This document shows, in pieces, positions 61,426 through 64,000 of a DNA stretch of 64,000 nucleotides; position 1 is the first letter of the stretch, and every line of letters begins with the position of its first letter. Location of the stretch: the NCBI GenBank assembly GCA_964468205.1, contig CAYXVG010000022.1, positions 1 to 64,000 of the forward strand. Direction: 5' to 3'. The DNA is from CAWELS01 sp964468205 (GTDB lineage: Bacteria; Acidobacteriota; Terriglobia; Bryobacterales; Bryobacteraceae). Both the position numbers and the translations under genes were made by a program. The notes under the pieces are model-generated. The model did no database searches and was not told the origin of the DNA. It worked only from the letters and a program-made list of their open reading frames with translations.

Positions 61426-63702
61426 ATGTCTATCCGCGACGAAGACGCGTTGGAGTATCATTCATCCTACCCGCCCGGCAAACTCTCCACCGTTCCCACC
61501 AAACCCTGCCGCACGCAGCGTGACTTGAGCTTGGCCTATAGTCCCGGCGTGGCCGTGCCCTGCATGGCGATCCACCACAATCCCGCCGACGTCTACAAGT
61601 ACACCAACAAGGGCAACCTCGTCGCAGTGGTCTCCAACGGCTCCGCAGTGCTTGGCCTAGGCAATATCGGCGCCGCCGCCGGCAAGCCCGTTATGGAGGG
61701 CAAGGGCGTCCTGTTCAAGCGCTTTGCCGACATCGATGTTTACGACATCGAACTCGACACGCAAGAGCCCAAGGAGATCATCCGCGCCTGCCAACTCCTC
61801 GAGCCCACCTTCGGCGGCATCAACCTGGAAGACATCAAGGCCCCCGGCTGCTTCGAGATCGAGGAAGAGCTGCGGAAGACGATGAAGATCCCGGTCTTCC
61901 ACGACGATCAGCACGGTACCGCGATCATTTCCGGCGCCGCCCTGCTGAACGCGGTTGAGGTTGCGGGGAAGAAGCTGGAAGAGATCAGAATCGTCATCAA
62001 CGGCGCCGGCGCTAGCGGCATCTCCTGCGCCCTGCATTACTGCAATCTCGGAGTGAAGCGCGAAAACATCCTCATGTGCGACTCCAAGGGCGTCATCTAC
62101 GAGGGCCGGCAGGAGGGGATGAACAAATACAAGGCCCGTTTCGCGCTGCCGACAGAAAAGCGCACCCTCGCCGAGGCCATCGAGGGCGCCGATGTCTTTT
62201 TCGGTCTGTCGGTCGGCGATTGCGTCACGGCGGAGATGCTGATGTCGATGGCCGAAAACCCAATTGTCTTCGCATTGGCGAACCCGGACCCGGAGATACC
62301 TTATGACCTCGCCATCCAGACCCGCGGCGACGTCATCATGGCCACCGGCCGCTCCGACTTTCCGAACCAGGTCAACAACGTGCTCGGTTTTCCGTTTATC
62401 TTTCGCGGCGCCCTCGACGTGCGCGCCACGGCGATTAACGAGGCGATGAAGCTCGCCGCCACGCGCGCATTGGCCGCCCTCGCCAAGGAAGATGTGCCGG
62501 ACTCGGTCCGCCGCGCCTACGGTGTCGAGGACATGGAGTTCGGCCGCGAATACATCATCCCGAAACCGTTTGACCACCGGGTGCTCATCTGGGTGGCCTC
62601 GGCCGTCGCGAAGGCGGCGATCGACAGCGGCGTCGCGCAGAAGCCGATTAATATCGACCACTACCGCGAACAACTCGAAAAGCGCCTCGGCAAAGCCCAC
62701 GAGGTCATGCGGATCATGATCCACAAGGCGCAACGGCAGCCCAAACGCGTCGTCTTCCCCGAAGGCGAGGAAGACAAGATCCTCCGCGCCTGCCAGATCC
62801 TCATTGACGAGCGCATCGCCGAACCAATCTTGATCGGCGACAAGAACGTCATTGAATTGAAGATGGAGACTCTCCACCTCAGCCTGCCGGGCGTTCAAAT
62901 CATTAGTCCACACGGCTTCTCCCGCCTCGCCGACTACACCGAAGGGTTCTACACGCTGCGCCAACGCAAAGGAGTTACCAGGTCGGAGGCCGAGGAACTC
63001 ATTTTAAGCCCGATGATTCTCGGCTCGATGATGCTCCGGATGGGCGATGCCGACGCTCTGATTGCCGGCTTGAGCATGCACTACCCGGATACGCTCCGTC
63101 CCGCGCTGCAAGTGATCCCGGTCCGCGAAGGGCTCAAAAACGTCTCGGGCATGTATATGTTGATCACGCCAAACGGACGGAGCTATTTCCTGGCCGACAC
63201 CACGGTGAATATCGATCCGACGCCCGAGGATCTGGCCGAAATCGCCATCCTTACGGCTCAGACGGCCAGCGGCTTCAACGTGGCGCCGCGCGTCGCCATG
63301 CTCTCCTTCTCGAACTTCGGCAGCGTACGGCACCCGCGTTCCGAGAAGGTCCGGAGGGCGGTTGAGATTCTGCGTGAAAAGCAGCCCGGACTGATGGTGG
63401 ACGGCGAAATGCAGGCCGATACGGCGGTAGTTCCCCGCATCATCGAAGAGCGCTACCCATTCAGCACCCTCAAAGGCGGCGCCAACGTGCTGATCTTTCC
63501 AGATCTTGAATCCGGCAATATCGCCTACAAACTGATTCAACGGATCGGCGGCGCGGAAGCGATTGGTCCCATTCTGATGGGCTTCTCGAAACCGATCCAT
63601 GTACTACAACGGGGCGACGAAGTGAGCGACATCGTCAACATGACCGCGATCGCGGTGGTGGACGCCCAGGAAGCCGCCGCCATTAAAGAGCGGCGCTTCT
63701 GA
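61426..63702 (+). CDS. maeB: NADP-dependent malic enzyme with phosphotransacetylase-like domain
   Basis: A large malic enzyme of 758 residues that oxidatively decarboxylates malate to pyruvate and supplies NADPH. The N-terminal part (about 1-430) has RDLSLAYSPGVAVPC, LGLGNIGAAAGKPVMEGKG, the metal-binding FEIEEELRKTMKIPVFHDDQHGTA and the NADP Rossmann loop VINGAGASGISCAL. The remaining residues (about 430-758) form the phosphotransacetylase-like domain, such as KRVVFPEGEEDKILRACQI and FPDLESGNIAYKLIQRIGGAEAIGPILMG; in MaeB this domain is regulatory and inactive. It appears monocistronic, with a 138-base gap upstream holding nothing recognised. It links C4 acids to pyruvate metabolism. Confidence 0.93.
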   Translation: MSIRDEDALEYHSSYPPGKLSTVPTKPCRTQRDLSLAYSPGVAVPCMAIHHNPADVYKYTNKGNLVAVVSNGSAVLGLGNIGAAAGKPVMEGKGVLFKRFADIDVYDIELDTQEPKEIIRACQLLEPTFGGINLEDIKAPGCFEIEEELRKTMKIPVFHDDQHGTAIISGAALLNAVEVAGKKLEEIRIVINGAGASGISCALHYCNLGVKRENILMCDSKGVIYEGRQEGMNKYKARFALPTEKRTLAEAIEGADVFFGLSVGDCVTAEMLMSMAENPIVFALANPDPEIPYDLAIQTRGDVIMATGRSDFPNQVNNVLGFPFIFRGALDVRATAINEAMKLAATRALAALAKEDVPDSVRRAYGVEDMEFGREYIIPKPFDHRVLIWVASAVAKAAIDSGVAQKPINIDHYREQLEKRLGKAHEVMRIMIHKAQRQPKRVVFPEGEEDKILRACQILIDERIAEPILIGDKNVIELKMETLHLSLPGVQIISPHGFSRLADYTEGFYTLRQRKGVTRSEAEELILSPMILGSMMLRMGDADALIAGLSMHYPDTLRPALQVIPVREGLKNVSGMYMLITPNGRSYFLADTTVNIDPTPEDLAEIAILTAQTASGFNVAPRVAMLSFSNFGSVRHPRSEKVRRAVEILREKQPGLMVDGEMQADTAVVPRIIEERYPFSTLKGGANVLIFPDLESGNIAYKLIQRIGGAEAIGPILMGFSKPIHVLQRGDEVSDIVNMTAIAVVDAQEAAAIKERRF

Positions 63703-63733
63703 GCAGGAGCGGGGAGGACCCTTTGAACCCAGG

Positions 63734-63751
63734 ACGGGGCTTCCGCCCCGT
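63734..63751. terminator. Short hairpin between maeB and the DUF362 gene
   Basis: ACGGGGC (63734-63740) and GCCCCGT (63745-63751) pair perfectly around TTCC between convergent genes. Only TTAA follows on the plus side, so it is a weak terminator candidate for maeB. It touches the stop codon of the DUF362 gene. Confidence 0.5.
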
Positions 63752-64000
63752 TAAGCCACGGGCAACTCGATTATCTCGCCGACTGGCCCCGGACCGTAGT
63801 TGTACAGGGCTTCGTTGACGCTCAGCCCAGCCACTTCAATCTTGCTCAGGTCCGCGGTTCCGATCCCCACCTTCTCGGCGAGTAACAGCGTGTTGTCTCC
63901 GCGGACGAATGGCTTTGTTTCCCGGCCGGCCCGCGGGTCATAACCCATTACCGCGGTGCAAATCGTGTCTGTGCAGACCGGATTCCTGCCCACCAGCACC
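63751..64000 (-). CDS. DUF362 domain protein, C-terminal part (cut by window end)
   Basis: The last 82 residues of a minus-strand protein whose beginning lies beyond 64000. The segment VGRNPVCTDTICTAVMGYDP and the following LAEKVGIGTADLSKIEVAG match the conserved C-terminal part of DUF362 proteins, which in some cases have iron-sulfur or redox roles and often carry a twin-arginine signal in this group. Two cysteines are visible in the VCTDTIC segment. The usual length is 350-450 residues, so most of the protein is missing here. It is convergent with maeB. Confidence 0.7.
   Translation of the reverse strand, partial: VLVGRNPVCTDTICTAVMGYDPRAGRETKPFVRGDNTLLLAEKVGIGTADLSKIEVAGLSVNEALYNYGPGPVGEIIELPVA

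Overview
High-GC bacterial chromosome. The gene content suggests an Acidobacteriota member, probably of the Bryobacterales/Solibacter group: a TonB-dependent receptor with an N-terminal carboxypeptidase-regulatory domain, a PSCyt1-DUF1549-DUF1553 cytochrome paired with a DUF1501 protein, a PQQ-type propeller, DUF1080 (3-keto-glycoside hydrolase) proteins and several Gfo/Idh/MocA oxidoreductases with twin-arginine signals. This placement is inference from gene families; there is no rRNA in the window. I found no tRNA, rRNA, CRISPR array, insertion sequence, integrase or prophage gene.

Layout. 0.3-5.1 kb: small hypothetical proteins, a truncated PAS protein, a nucleoside phosphorylase, a fatty acid hydroxylase and a cysteine desulfurase. 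5.2-7.6 kb: a divergent sulfur-handling set (ArsR-rhodanese regulator, porin, DsrE-like protein). 7.6-16.9 kb: a minus-strand run that encodes a complete 2-oxoacid dehydrogenase complex (fused E1, E2, E3) with a transaldolase, a VOC protein, a Gfo/Idh oxidoreductase and an Ldh-type dehydrogenase. 17.1-23.8 kb: an exported sugar isomerase/epimerase-like protein, an exported Gfo/Idh oxidoreductase and a large TonB-dependent receptor, the last preceded by about 0.9 kb with no recognisable gene. 24-33 kb: secreted proteins, ribosomal protein S21, a UroD/MtaA-like protein, a tandem DUF1080 protein, a GDSL hydrolase, a glutathione peroxidase and an FMN reductase. 33-41.7 kb: an internally deleted glutaminase-type gene, a metallophosphatase, the DUF1549/DUF1501 pair, a PQQ propeller, a probably broken CBS protein and a universal stress protein. 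41.9-54 kb: another Gfo/Idh oxidoreductase, a GT87 mannosyltransferase-like protein, a glycoside-hydrolase-like protein, a K+ channel, MenG/UbiE, a DgoD-like dehydratase, an HDOD protein, an aminotransferase and acetoacetyl-CoA synthetase. 54-58.7 kb: the classic xseB-ispA-tlyA-nadK group, without dxs, behind a metalloprotease/TPR protein. 58.8-64 kb: a cyclase, an FAH-family protein, a second DUF1080 protein, MaeB malic enzyme and a partial DUF362 protein.

How the genes fit together. The dominant theme is uptake and periplasmic processing of plant or microbial glycosides: outer-membrane receptor, exported oxidoreductases and isomerase, DUF1080 hydrolases and a planctomycete-type cytochrome. 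The products could feed central carbon metabolism through transaldolase, the oxoacid dehydrogenase, malic enzyme and the DgoD-like dehydratase. The most unusual observations are the sulfur-sensing cluster with an operator-like palindrome abutting the start codon, the in-frame internal deletion of a glutaminase-family gene, a 10-codon ORF with a perfect ribosome binding site whose stop overlaps the start of a truncated CBS gene, the structured 0.9 kb region before the TonB receptor, and a short dispersed GC-rich repeat.
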